From Archaeoglobaceae archaeon (GTDB lineage: Archaea > Halobacteriota > Archaeoglobi > Archaeoglobales > Archaeoglobaceae): a DNA stretch of 16,337 nucleotides. The stretch spans positions 1 through 16,337 of the forward strand of contig JALWBF010000012.1 in NCBI GenBank assembly GCA_027016055.1, given 5' to 3'. A program made the position numbers and the translations under genes. Position 1 is the stretch's first letter; each line of letters starts with the position of its first letter. Of this stretch, positions 1 to 7,046 are shown piece by piece. A model generated the notes under the pieces. It did not search any database, was not told the origin of the DNA, and saw only the letters and a list, made by a program, of their open reading frames with translations.

Positions 1-1
1 C

Positions 2-877
2 CTTCTTTCGTTTTCCCTACTTTACCTATTCCCCGGAGATCCGGCGGAGTTTTTGGCTGAGGTAAGATACAAGATAGAACCAACTCCAGAAATCGTTGAA
101 AGAATAAGGAAGCAGATGGGATTCGATAAACCGTTTCTCGTCCAATATCTCCACTGGCTTTCGAACGTTTTAAGGGGTAACTTCGGAACATCTTGGACGG
201 AAGGAAAGCCCGTTATGGACTTGATAATGCAGAGATTTCCGGCTTCAGCCGAACTCTTCTTCGCAACGTTTGCGGTATCGATATCTTTCGCCTTATTTCT
301 CGGAATAATTTCGGCCATATACAAAGATAGGGCTGTGGATCACATCTGCAGAATATTTTCCCTCTTGGGCATAAGCATTCCGAGCTTCTGGCTCGGCTTA
401 ATTCTAATCTGGATATTTTCGGTAAAACTTCATCTTCTACCAGCTTTCGGTTACGGCGGAATTAGGCATATTATTCTGCCCGTTTTAACTTGGAGCTTTT
501 CATTCATGGCTATAAAGACGAGGTTCGTTAGAAGCTGTCTGCTCGAAGTTCTATCTCAGGATTACATAGTTACGGCAAGGGCTAAGGGGTTATCGGAAAG
601 GCTCGTTGTTCTGAGACATGCACTTAGAAACGCTCTGATTCCGATAATAACATACTTCTCCCTTTCGATTCACCATCTGATCATAGGCTCGATCATGGTT
701 GAAGTTGTTTTCTCATGGCCCGGTTTGGGATCTCTGCTCGTAGAATCCGTTTTTGAAAGGGATTTTCCCGTCGTTCAGGCGTTGGTTTTCATATCCGGAG
801 TTCTCTTCGTATTCGTCAATTTGGTCGTCGACATACTCTACGCCTTTATAGATCCGAGGATTAGATACGGTGACTGA
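2..877 (+). CDS. Peptide ABC transporter permease, DppB/OppB family (5' end cut by window)
   Basis: This is the inner-membrane permease of a peptide/oligopeptide-type ABC importer. The reading frame is open from base 2. A TTG at 53 could be taken as a start, but the residues before it (FPGDPAEFL) are the conserved N-terminal segment of this family, so the gene really begins off the left edge and only the first helix and leader are missing. About 291 residues remain. Hydrophobic segments follow, with the EAA-type cytoplasmic loop (residues DYIVTARAKGLSERLVVLRHALRNALIP, here named by its ARAKGL...HALRNAL core) that docks to the ATPase, and the family C-terminus ending in DPRIRYGD. It overlaps the next permease by 8 nt, so the two are translationally coupled. 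The exact substrate (dipeptide, oligopeptide, sugar or nickel) cannot be told from the permease. Confidence 0.9.
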   Translation, partial: LLSFSLLYLFPGDPAEFLAEVRYKIEPTPEIVERIRKQMGFDKPFLVQYLHWLSNVLRGNFGTSWTEGKPVMDLIMQRFPASAELFFATFAVSISFALFLGIISAIYKDRAVDHICRIFSLLGISIPSFWLGLILIWIFSVKLHLLPAFGYGGIRHIILPVLTWSFSFMAIKTRFVRSCLLEVLSQDYIVTARAKGLSERLVVLRHALRNALIPIITYFSLSIHHLIIGSIMVEVVFSWPGLGSLLVESVFERDFPVVQALVFISGVLFVFVNLVVDILYAFIDPRIRYGD

Positions 878-1694
878 GATGAACAGGCTTTGCGTTACGG
901 GATTGGGAATAATACTGCTGATGGTCATCCTGGGATTGCTGGCACCTTTGATAGCTAAGAATCCATACAAAACGGATTTAAAGGATAGACTCGAGCCTCC
1001 GAGCCTTAAGCATCCGTTCGGAACGGATCAGCTTGGAAGGGATCTGTTTTCGAGAGTTTTATGGGGCGCGAGGACTTCGTTGTTCGTAGCCCTCACGATA
1101 TCTCTTATCTCCATGTCTCTGGGATGCATCATCGGAGCTGTAAGCGGATATTTCGGAGGAATAATCGATGATATAATTGGAAGAATTATCGACGTGTTTT
1201 TAGCCATTCCTGAGCTCGTATTCAACATAGCCCTGGTCGGGATATTCTGCGCAGCTTACGGCGTTTCAACTTGGAACGTAATTTTGGCTGTGGTTATAAC
1301 GAACTGGGTTAGCTATGCAAGAATTACGAGGGGGATCGTGCTATCTCTGAAGGAAAGGGAATTCGTTCTCTGTGCCAAAGCTATCGGAGCTGGCGAATGG
1401 TATATACTACTTAGGCACGTAATTCCCAATTCGATAGGGCCCATAGTCGTTTTGGCAACCCTGAACATGGGTAACGTCATCATGACAATCGCAAGCTTGG
1501 GATTCTTGGGATTGGGAATTCAGCCTCCGACGCCGGAATGGGGACAGATGATAAACGCCGGCAAGGATTACATAACCACGGCACCCTGGCTAACCTTTTT
1601 TCCGGGTTTGTTCATAGCCCTATCCGTTCTCGGCTTCAACCTGCTTGGAGAAGGCTTGAGGGATGTTTTGGAAAGGAGGAGCTTCATCGAATGA
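870..1694 (+). CDS. Peptide ABC transporter permease, DppC/OppC family
   Basis: This is the second membrane subunit of the importer, pairing with the preceding DppB-like protein. It is 274 residues long, normal for the family. The N-terminal helix is followed by the hallmark segment HPFGTDQLGRDLFSRVLWGA (about residues 49-68), then by a block of transmembrane helices and the EAA loop with core AKAIGAG...LRHVIPNSIGP. The protein ends with the typical LLGEGLRDVLERR. The start is a GTG at 870 that overlaps the end of the upstream permease. An ATG nine bases later (879) is an equally possible start. Downstream there is a 161-nt gap before the ATPase genes, unusual because all parts of such operons are normally closely packed. 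Confidence 0.92.
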   Translation: MTEMNRLCVTGLGIILLMVILGLLAPLIAKNPYKTDLKDRLEPPSLKHPFGTDQLGRDLFSRVLWGARTSLFVALTISLISMSLGCIIGAVSGYFGGIIDDIIGRIIDVFLAIPELVFNIALVGIFCAAYGVSTWNVILAVVITNWVSYARITRGIVLSLKEREFVLCAKAIGAGEWYILLRHVIPNSIGPIVVLATLNMGNVIMTIASLGFLGLGIQPPTPEWGQMINAGKDYITTAPWLTFFPGLFIALSVLGFNLLGEGLRDVLERRSFIE

Positions 1695-1805
1695 ATTCAG
1701 GCGCGGGCTACTTCATCATCGCATGCGCTCAGAATTGGATTCAATCATCATCCACGAAAATACGTTCCCGTTGATCTTAAAACTTAAGTCCTTCCTCGAC
1801 AATCG

Positions 1806-1829
1806 CACGATAAATCGTTATAAATCGTG
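1806..1829 (+). promoter_or_regulatory. TATA-box region with 10-bp-period repeats before the dppD-like gene
   Basis: A TATA-like TTATAAAT lies at 1818-1825, about 30 nt before the ATG at 1856. The nine-base word ATAAATCGT occurs at 1810-1818 and again at 1820-1828, exactly one helical turn apart, overlapping the TATA box. The same stretch is bounded by CACGAT (1806-1811) and ATCGTG (1824-1829), an inverted repeat. This suggests a separate, possibly regulated promoter for the two ATPase genes. The repeats are seen directly; an operator function is inferred. Confidence 0.45.
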
Positions 1830-1855
1830 TTACCGATCAATCTTCGGGTAATAAC

Positions 1856-2782
1856 ATGCTCGAGATTGAAGATCTTAAAGTATACTTCAGAACGAATGCT
1901 GGTATAGTCAAGGCAGTGGATGACGTAAGCTTCGAAGTTCGGAAGGGCGAAAATTTCACGATAATCGGGGAAAGCGGTAGCGGGAAATCGGTTTTGGCTC
2001 AGGCGATACTGAGATTGTTGCCGAAGAATGCAGAAATTTGCGGAAGGATAATCTTCAATGGCAAGGATTTGCTTAAGCTGAGCGAGAAAGAAATGAGGAG
2101 GATCAGGGGAAAGGAGATCGCTTGGATTCCTCAAAGCCAGACCTCCCTCAATCCCGTGCTTAACGTAGGATTTCAGTGTGCCGAGCCGTTGATGGAGCAT
2201 TTCCGGATGGATAAAAAGTCCGCATTTGCAAGAATCATCAGAATATTCGAGTTCTTGGGAATAGGCGGAAACAGAATTCGGGAATATCCTCACCAGTTCA
2301 GCGGCGGGATGAGGCAGAGGGTTCTCGTTGCCATGGGCATATCCGCGGATCCTAAGCTTATAATAGCTGACGAACCCACGAAGGGATTGGATGCATCAAA
2401 GAGATCTCAGATCGTCGAACTCTTCAGAAAGATCGGGGATAAGACGATGCTAATAATAACCCACGACATTAACTTTGCGGAAAATTTAGCAGACAGGATA
2501 GCTGTGATGTATTGCGGTAAAATAGTCGAAGTTTCTCCGGCTAAAGAGTTTTTCAGAGAGCCTCTTCATCCCTACTCAAGGGGTTTGCTCGATTCTCTGC
2601 CTTCAAGGGGTTTGAAGCCCATTAAAGGATTCCAGCCGAGCATGATAAACCCGCCGAAGGGTTGCAGATTCAGAGAGAGATGCGAATTCGCGAGAGAGAT
2701 ATGTAAGGATGAACCGCCGCTTATAAGCTTGAACGGTCGATTTGTAAGGTGTTGGCTGTATGATCGAGGGAATTGGGATTAG
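1856..2782 (+). CDS. Peptide ABC transporter ATP-binding protein, DppD/OppD family
   Basis: This is a cytoplasmic ATPase subunit that powers the importer. It has 308 residues. Visible motifs are Walker A GESGSGKS (38-45), Q-loop Q93, signature FSGGM (148-152), Walker B LIIADE (168-173), D-loop region ending D179 and H-loop H203. After the nucleotide-binding domain comes the family's C-terminal extension beginning HPYSRGLLDSLP, with four cysteines at C270, C276, C283 and C299 in the spacing C-x5-C-x6-C-x15-C. In some OppD structures these cysteines ligate a [4Fe-4S] cluster (recalled from the literature, not checked). The ATG at 1856 follows a TATA box by about 30 nt with no clear Shine-Dalgarno, suggesting a leaderless or very short leader mRNA. 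The 3' end overlaps the next ATPase gene by 23 nt. Confidence 0.93.
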   Translation: MLEIEDLKVYFRTNAGIVKAVDDVSFEVRKGENFTIIGESGSGKSVLAQAILRLLPKNAEICGRIIFNGKDLLKLSEKEMRRIRGKEIAWIPQSQTSLNPVLNVGFQCAEPLMEHFRMDKKSAFARIIRIFEFLGIGGNRIREYPHQFSGGMRQRVLVAMGISADPKLIIADEPTKGLDASKRSQIVELFRKIGDKTMLIITHDINFAENLADRIAVMYCGKIVEVSPAKEFFREPLHPYSRGLLDSLPSRGLKPIKGFQPSMINPPKGCRFRERCEFAREICKDEPPLISLNGRFVRCWLYDRGNWD

Positions 2783-3458
2783 AAAGGTCTATAAATCCGG
2801 AATATTCGGCGGCAAAGCCGTTGTAGCCGTTGACAGGGTGGATATAAGGATAGGAGAGTGCGAAACCGTAGCTTTGGTTGGGGAGAGCGGTAGCGGGAAA
2901 TCGACCTTGGGCAGAATTCTATTGATGCTGATCAAGCCTGACGAAGGTAGGGTCGTCTTCGACGGTATCGATCTTACCAAGCTGAAGGGAAAGGAACTAA
3001 GAAGGATCAGAACGAAGATGCAGCTTATACCGCAGAATCCGGAGGAAGCATTTGATCCGAGGTGGAAAATATACGACAGCATAGCGGAACCCCTGAGAAT
3101 ACACAAACTTGCCGACAGCAGAAAGGAGGAAGAGGGAGTTATCCTTGAACTTATCAAAGCTGTAGGTCTTAAAGAGGAGCATTTGGATAGATATCCTCAT
3201 GAATTGAGCGGTGGAGAATTGCAGAGGGCTGTTATCGCGAGGGCGTTGACTCTGAATCCGAAGTTCATGGTTTGCGACGAACCTACTTCAATGCTCGACA
3301 TCTCAACTCAAGCCTCTATCGTCAGATTGCTCATGGAATTTCAGAAGAAGCTCGGAATATCCTACCTCTTCATAACTCATGACCTGGAACTCGCGAAAGT
3401 CGTAGCGGACAGAATTTTGGTTATGAAGAACGGGAAGATTGTAGCGGAACAGTCGTAG
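2760..3458 (+). CDS. Peptide ABC transporter ATP-binding protein, DppF/OppF family (short form)
   Basis: This is the second ATPase of the importer, expected to form a heterodimer with the preceding DppD-like subunit. Motifs are Walker A GESGSGKS (41-48), Q-loop Q92, signature LSGGELQRA (149-157), Walker B FMVCDE (169-174) and H-loop H207. At 232 residues it ends right after the nucleotide-binding core (RILVMKNGKIVAEQS). It lacks the roughly 80-residue C-terminal region with the cysteine cluster that its partner has and that most DppF/OppF proteins (about 320 aa) carry. No frameshift is evident: the stop follows the canonical end of an ABC domain, so this looks like a natural short form. The ATG lies inside the end of the upstream gene, which implies coupled translation. 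Confidence 0.92.
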   Translation: MIEGIGIRKVYKSGIFGGKAVVAVDRVDIRIGECETVALVGESGSGKSTLGRILLMLIKPDEGRVVFDGIDLTKLKGKELRRIRTKMQLIPQNPEEAFDPRWKIYDSIAEPLRIHKLADSRKEEEGVILELIKAVGLKEEHLDRYPHELSGGELQRAVIARALTLNPKFMVCDEPTSMLDISTQASIVRLLMEFQKKLGISYLFITHDLELAKVVADRILVMKNGKIVAEQS

Positions 3459-3747
3459 CTTTGATGAAATCATTTTCAACTTTAGTAACTGAATTTTCAA
3501 AACCTTCTCTTAATCCGACTTGGACTTAAACTAAAGGTTTCTTCTTATCTAAAACCAAGATTTTAAATCTTACAGCCCAGCTCCTTCGGAAGGCTTCAAA
3601 ATTAATTCCTTGAGCTTCTATCTCTCACATCTGCCAGCAAGATAATTCAAAATACCATATATAATCGCTTCTTTTAAGGTTGGCCATAGTCGGAAACGCT
3701 TCTCAGTATGACAAATTTTAAAAATATAAAAGTATAAAACAAACGTA
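3459..3747. other. Intergenic stretch with a 15-bp palindrome and a promoter
   Basis: No coding sequence is evident here. A perfect inverted repeat AAGATTT-T-AAATCTT lies at 3557-3571, and a small hairpin CCTT-CGG-AAGG at 3583-3593. Both could mark the end of the ABC transporter transcript, but no strong T-tract follows. Near the right end AATATAAA and AGTATAAAA (about 3723-3738) are TATA-like and probably drive the gene at 3748. Confidence 0.4.
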
Positions 3748-4269
3748 ATGGATAATAGAAATATCATAATTCTGGGATCTGGATTTGCGATAACGTTGGT
3801 CATAACAGTAATTGGTGCAATAGCTCTTTTGAGAAATCCTGAATATTTATGGGAGGTTGGACCGGGTTTTGTTTGGGCTGTAATCCTTACAGTAGCGTTC
3901 GGATACGGATTTCTCTCAAGCTTAAAGAAAAACGTTTGGTCGGCATCGACATATACCGGGAACTACGTAGACGAACTGGCTAAGGCAATTAAAGCTGAGT
4001 TGGATAGGAATGAGTTTAAATATACAATGAGTCAAAGAAAGCTTCCCGGGATATGTTACAGATTCGAAATTTTCTCACCTTATAGAGCTTCGATAACGGT
4101 TAGAGAGTGGACTCACTTAAGCTATAAGAGGATTGGAATGGCAGTCCCAACGGGAACTGTAATTGAAGTAAAACCGCACCCATCCAAGGCTCCCGAAAAA
4201 TTTAAAGAAATACTGCGTTACGCTCTAATTAACACAGGATTACCCGAGTTTGCTGTGGATTGGTATTAG
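3748..4269 (+). CDS. Hypothetical membrane protein with two N-terminal transmembrane helices
   Basis: I do not recognise this 173-residue protein. Residues 5-29 (core FAITLVITVIGAIALL) and 37-58 (core GFVWAVILTVAFGYGFL) are two hydrophobic helices separated by a short loop. The remaining 110 or so residues are soluble and mixed in charge, starting with KKNVWSASTYTGNYVDEL and ending in a tryptophan-tyrosine pair. With a lysine-rich stretch right after helix 2, the soluble domain is likely cytoplasmic. The ATG follows TATA-like AT-rich sequence by about 20 nt. Neither neighbour is close enough to suggest an operon: 289 nt separate it from the ABC transporter and 93 nt from the next gene. Codon use and length support a real gene, but no function is proposed. 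Confidence 0.75.
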   Translation: MDNRNIIILGSGFAITLVITVIGAIALLRNPEYLWEVGPGFVWAVILTVAFGYGFLSSLKKNVWSASTYTGNYVDELAKAIKAELDRNEFKYTMSQRKLPGICYRFEIFSPYRASITVREWTHLSYKRIGMAVPTGTVIEVKPHPSKAPEKFKEILRYALINTGLPEFAVDWY

Positions 4270-4362
4270 GTTATTTGAAACTGGGGTCGTCCTTCTGCGA
4301 AACGTTGTTAATATTCTAACTCCGAAAAAACATTAATTAATAAAAAGTTCCTTGGTAGTGTA

Positions 4363-4947
4363 ATGGATAAGCTTAGAGAATATCTGAAGAGAAGGGAGTT
4401 CCAAAAACTGTCTCCACGCCTCGCAATGGCTTTCCTTTACGATGCGGATGAGTTCTACCGCTTTAGAGGGGCTGAAGCCCTTGGCTATCTCTGCAAAGAT
4501 GAAAAAGCCAGAAACTTCATACTCCGCCTTTTTTGGCATCTAAGCGATGAATCCGGAGCATACTGCGTTGGAGCACCTTTGGGCATTGCGGAGATCGGAA
4601 GAAACAATCCCAAGGAGTTCGAAGGCTTCAAAAACAAGTTCGTATCACTTCTGGATGACTGGGAAGTCGAGAGAAGATACGTAGCCTACGGAATCGGAAG
4701 GACTGCTGAAATAGTTAAGGATGCCTATCCGAATCCGGTAGATAAGCTCCTCGAAGTGCTTGAGGAGATAAAATCGGGAGATTTTGCAGTCTACGCAGTT
4801 TGGGCTTTGGGAAAGCTTGGGGCTTTGGATGTAATTAAGGGTTTCATCGACGACGAAAGAGTGGGCAGATTTTACGATGGGGAACGGATAATCGAAAGGA
4901 AGGTTAAGGATATAGCCCGCATGTTCATTTCAGAACGTCTAAGATGA
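4363..4947 (+). CDS. DVU0298-like HEAT-repeat family protein
   Basis: This is a 194-residue all-helical protein with repeated ALG/YGIG-type helix pairs typical of HEAT-like repeats: AEALGYL near residue 40, GAPLGIAEIG near 70, YVAYGIGRTAEIV near 105 and YAVWALGKLGAL near 145. The segment LRLFWHLSDESGAYCVGAPLG closely resembles the block I remember from DVU0298-family proteins of sulfate reducers (W-x-LNDESGG-x-GWGAPE-x-GEI). Family function is unknown; a scaffold or lyase-like accessory has been suggested for HEAT-type proteins in general. A purine-rich BRE-like run and ATTAATTAA (about 4323-4340) sit 25-27 nt before the ATG, consistent with a leaderless single gene. Its last 23 nt overlap the end of the convergent regulator gene. 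The family call is by motif memory only. Confidence 0.6.
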   Translation: MDKLREYLKRREFQKLSPRLAMAFLYDADEFYRFRGAEALGYLCKDEKARNFILRLFWHLSDESGAYCVGAPLGIAEIGRNNPKEFEGFKNKFVSLLDDWEVERRYVAYGIGRTAEIVKDAYPNPVDKLLEVLEEIKSGDFAVYAVWALGKLGALDVIKGFIDDERVGRFYDGERIIERKVKDIARMFISERLR

Positions 4948-5341
4948 CAGCCGGACATATCCTTTTTACCCCTTTAAGCTTCGATATCCTCTCATGAATT
5001 TTTGAAAGATCATCTACAGAACTTCCGACGATCTCGAGCATCAGCATATGGTCGCCGGTGGTTAAGTAAATCGACTTTATCTCATCTATACTTTTCAGCT
5101 TCTCTATGACATCCCAGAGTCTATCTGGCTCTACGTCAACGCCCGTTAGTGAAGCCGAAAGACCGGCTGTTTTATAGTTTATAACGGCTTTGTAACCCAA
5201 GATAATTTTATCTCTTTCAAGCTTCGATATTCTCTTTCTTATAGCAGTTTCCGTAACGTTCAGTTCTTCAGCTATCTTCGTCTTCGGCATCCTCGCGTTC
5301 TTCATAAGCAACGATATTATCTTCGCATCCTTTTCGTCCAC
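4925..5341 (-). CDS. Lrp/AsnC-family transcriptional regulator
   Basis: This is a DNA-binding regulator with an N-terminal helix-turn-helix (core ARMPKTKIAEELNVTETAIRKR) and a C-terminal RAM/AsnC ligand-binding and oligomerisation domain (from about GYKAVINYKTAGL to the end). With the chosen GTG start at 5341 it has 138 residues and begins MDEKDAKIISLLMKNAR, the normal Lrp N-terminus. A TTG at 5365 would add eight residues (the first being TTG-encoded), but that codon directly abuts the TATA-like TTTATATT (about 5366-5375 on this strand), so a transcript from that box would begin near 5345 and could not contain the TTG. It is divergent from the peroxiredoxin gene, and a perfect palindrome lies between them. 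Control of the neighbouring oxidative-stress genes and of itself is likely. Its 3' end overlaps the convergent HEAT-like gene by 23 nt. Confidence 0.88.
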   Translation of the reverse strand: MDEKDAKIISLLMKNARMPKTKIAEELNVTETAIRKRISKLERDKIILGYKAVINYKTAGLSASLTGVDVEPDRLWDVIEKLKSIDEIKSIYLTTGDHMLMLEIVGSSVDDLSKIHERISKLKGVKRICPAVILDVLK

Positions 5342-5365
5342 AATTACAACGACATTCGCATGCAA

Positions 5366-5429
5366 TATAAATATTGTCTGTTCGAATTTCGAACGAAATG
5401 TTTTTATTTCAGAAAACTAAGGTTATAAT
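5366..5429. promoter_or_regulatory. Divergent promoter with 15-bp palindromic candidate Lrp operator
   Basis: The perfect inverted repeat GTTCGAA-T-TTCGAAC spans 5380-5394. To its left is the minus-strand TATA-like box for the Lrp gene. To its right a T-rich TATA-like box (about 5401-5409, GTTTTTATTT) lies about 25 nt before the peroxiredoxin ATG at 5430. The palindrome therefore sits just upstream of the BRE/TATA of the peroxiredoxin promoter, where archaeal Lrp-type activators such as Methanocaldococcus Ptr2 bind. Its outline (CGAnnnTCG core in a 15-bp palindrome) resembles my recollection of the Ptr2 site. The sequence is certain; the regulatory role is inferred. Confidence 0.6.
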
Positions 5430-6080
5430 ATGAGCATGCCGAGGATTGGTGAGAGGGTTCCTGAGTTCAAAGCGTTGACCACCAAGGGCGTCGTAGAGTT
5501 TCCGAAGGATTTCGAAGGTAAGTGGGTTGTTTTGTTCAGTCATCCAGCGGACTTCACTCCGGTTTGCACGACCGAATTCGTCGCCTTCGCGAAACGATAC
5601 GATGAGTTCAAAAAGCTGAACTGCGAACTTATCGGGCTAAGCATAGATCAAGTTTTTAGCCACATAAAGTGGGCTGAGTGGATAAAGGAAAAATTGGGCA
5701 TCGAAATTCCTTTTCCGATCATAGCGGATGATCGGGGTAAGATTGCCGAGAAGTTCGGAATGATCCATCCGGCTAAAGGAACGAATACGGTTAGAGCTGT
5801 ATTCGTAATCGATCCTAAGGGAATCGTTAGAGCTATGCTCTATTATCCTCAGGAGCTTGGCAGAAACATCGACGAAATTCTTAGAATTGTTAGGGGATTG
5901 CAGGTGAGCGACGAGAACGGAGTAGCTCTGCCGGCGAACTGGCCGAACAACGAACTTATCGGCGATAAGGTTATCATTCCGCCCGCTACCGACGAGCAGA
6001 CGGCAAAGGATAGGCTTGAGAAGGCTAAGACTGGAGAGATCGAGTGCTTCGACTGGTGGTTCTGCTACAAGAAGCTTTAA
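5430..6080 (+). CDS. Peroxiredoxin (thioredoxin peroxidase, archaeal Prx6-type)
   Basis: This enzyme reduces hydrogen peroxide and alkyl hydroperoxides. It has 216 residues, the usual size. The peroxidatic cysteine is C46 in HPADFTPVCTTEF, with the conserved Pro, Thr and downstream Arg regions present. Two more cysteines, C206 and C212 (EIECFDWWFCYKKL), match the C-terminal pair of the Aeropyrum pernix type enzyme, in which the first acts as the resolving residue, so a thioredoxin-type reductant is expected. The thioredoxin reductase gene at 10359 is a plausible source of electrons. The ATG at 5430 is about 25 nt after a TATA-like box and lacks a Shine-Dalgarno, so the mRNA is probably leaderless. 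Rubrerythrin and superoxide reductase genes follow on the same strand. Confidence 0.96.
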   Translation: MSMPRIGERVPEFKALTTKGVVEFPKDFEGKWVVLFSHPADFTPVCTTEFVAFAKRYDEFKKLNCELIGLSIDQVFSHIKWAEWIKEKLGIEIPFPIIADDRGKIAEKFGMIHPAKGTNTVRAVFVIDPKGIVRAMLYYPQELGRNIDEILRIVRGLQVSDENGVALPANWPNNELIGDKVIIPPATDEQTAKDRLEKAKTGEIECFDWWFCYKKL

Positions 6081-6113
6081 ATATTTTTAAATCAATTTTT
6101 TTAAGGTGGTTCT
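6081..6113 (+). terminator. T-rich spacer between peroxiredoxin and rubrerythrin genes
   Basis: The 33-nt gap contains TATTTTTAAAT followed by a run of seven Ts (6096-6102). Archaeal RNA polymerase can terminate at T-tracts, so this may reduce readthrough from the peroxiredoxin gene. The first part also resembles a TATA box, but a transcript from it would begin at or after the AAGGTGG Shine-Dalgarno (6103-6109). Readthrough with partial termination is therefore the simpler reading. Confidence 0.35.
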
Positions 6114-6686
6114 GTGAAGACTCTTGAAAATTTGGTCAAAGCTTTTATCGGAGAAAGCATGGCTAGGAACAGATACACATTTTATGCGAAGGTTGCGAAG
6201 GAAGAGGGCTACATTTTCGTTTCAAAGGTGTTTTTGGAAACAGCAGAGAACGAGAAGGAACATGCCGAGACTTTGCTCGAACTAATTCAGAAGATTAGGG
6301 GGGATAAAACTTCCGTTAAAACTGAAGCGGATGCTTCGATAGTTTTGGGAGATACGGTCAGAAATCTTAAAACGGCTATAGAAGGCGAGACATACGAATG
6401 GGAGAAGATGTATCCGGAGTTTGCTAAGATAGCTGAGAAAGAGGGACTAAAAGAGGTGGCTGAAAGGCTTAGGGCAATTGCAAAAGCGGAGGAGCATCAT
6501 AAGAGGAGGTTCGAGAAGTTGCTCGAAGCTATCGAGAGAGGAACGATGTTTAAGAGGGACGAAGAGGTTGCATGGGTTTGCTTGGAGTGCGGATACATAC
6601 ATTACGGAAAGGAACCGCCGGAAAGATGTCCGTCCTGCGGGCATTCCAAGTCTTACTACGTTGCTCTGGATATGCTGAGCCTATGA
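6114..6686 (+). CDS. Rubrerythrin
   Basis: This is a non-haem di-iron peroxidase that reduces hydrogen peroxide using electrons passed through its rubredoxin-like centre. It has 190 residues. The N-terminal ferritin-like four-helix domain shows the ligand regions E14 (IGESMARNR), E47-x2-H50 (NEKEH), the EGETYEWEKMYPEF block (90-103) and E126/E127-H128 (AEEHH). The C-terminal rubredoxin-type domain has C156-x2-C159 and C172-x2-C175. All expected ligands appear intact. The GTG start at 6114 is supported by the Shine-Dalgarno AAGGTGG five nt upstream. Nine bases separate its stop from the superoxide reductase start. Together with the neighbouring genes it forms an oxygen and peroxide detoxification unit typical of strict anaerobes. 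Confidence 0.95.
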   Translation: MKTLENLVKAFIGESMARNRYTFYAKVAKEEGYIFVSKVFLETAENEKEHAETLLELIQKIRGDKTSVKTEADASIVLGDTVRNLKTAIEGETYEWEKMYPEFAKIAEKEGLKEVAERLRAIAKAEEHHKRRFEKLLEAIERGTMFKRDEEVAWVCLECGYIHYGKEPPERCPSCGHSKSYYVALDMLSL

Positions 6687-6695
6687 GGTGAAGGC

Positions 6696-7046
6696 ATGAG
6701 GTTCGGCGATACGATTTATGCTGAAGGAGAGAAAGCAAAAAACCACAAGCCGATTATAGAATGTCCTGATTCCGTTAAAGCTGGGGAGGAATTCGAGCTA
6801 AGGGTTTACGTTAGCGGGCATCCGAGCAGAGTGGATCATTCGATAAGATACATAGAGATATACTTTTATGAGCAGGGAAGGGATTTCAATCCGATAAAGC
6901 TGGCTGAAGCCGTATTTATGCCCGAATACGTGAATCCGGAAGTTAAGCTGAAGCTTAAGCTTGAAAGGAGCGGAATCATCTTTGCTTTGGCATACTGTAA
7001 CAAGCACGGGCTTTGGGAGAGTAGCAGGAAGATAGAGGTAACTTAA
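6696..7046 (+). CDS. Superoxide reductase, neelaredoxin/desulfoferrodoxin type, atypical active-site loop
   Basis: This one-iron enzyme reduces superoxide to hydrogen peroxide without making oxygen, and the peroxide is then removed by the upstream rubrerythrin and peroxiredoxin. It has 116 residues with no N-terminal desulforedoxin-type domain. Iron ligands can be placed as H17 (NHKP), H42 and H48 (GHPSRVDHSIRYIEIYF), C101 and H104 (YCNKHGLWE). The usual active-site signature Glu-Lys-His-Val-Pro is here Lys-Asn-His-Lys-Pro (K15-N16-H17-K18-P19), so both the acidic sixth ligand and the catalytic lysine at their normal positions are missing. The loop between the second histidine pair and the cysteine is also about 20 residues shorter than in Pyrococcus or Archaeoglobus neelaredoxin. 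A GAGGTGA Shine-Dalgarno overlaps the upstream stop, which supports the ATG at 6696. Confidence 0.85.
   Translation: MRFGDTIYAEGEKAKNHKPIIECPDSVKAGEEFELRVYVSGHPSRVDHSIRYIEIYFYEQGRDFNPIKLAEAVFMPEYVNPEVKLKLKLERSGIIFALAYCNKHGLWESSRKIEVT

Noticed and set aside
1663..1851. 62-codon open frame in the gap between permease and ATPase genes
   Set aside because: It overlaps the end of the DppC-like gene and runs through the TATA-box repeats; no protein-like pattern or ribosome site.
1784..2293. 169-codon open frame on the minus strand
   Set aside because: It lies antisense to the DppD-like ATPase with intact Walker motifs and has no family-like sequence.
5342..5365. TTG start at 5365 for the Lrp gene
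   Set aside because: It adjoins the TATA-like box, so no transcript from that box would include it, and the GTG at 5341 gives the normal Lrp N-terminus.
5380..5394. TTCGAA sequence considered as a tRNA T-loop
   Set aside because: No acceptor, D or anticodon stems surround it; it is a bare palindrome in a promoter.
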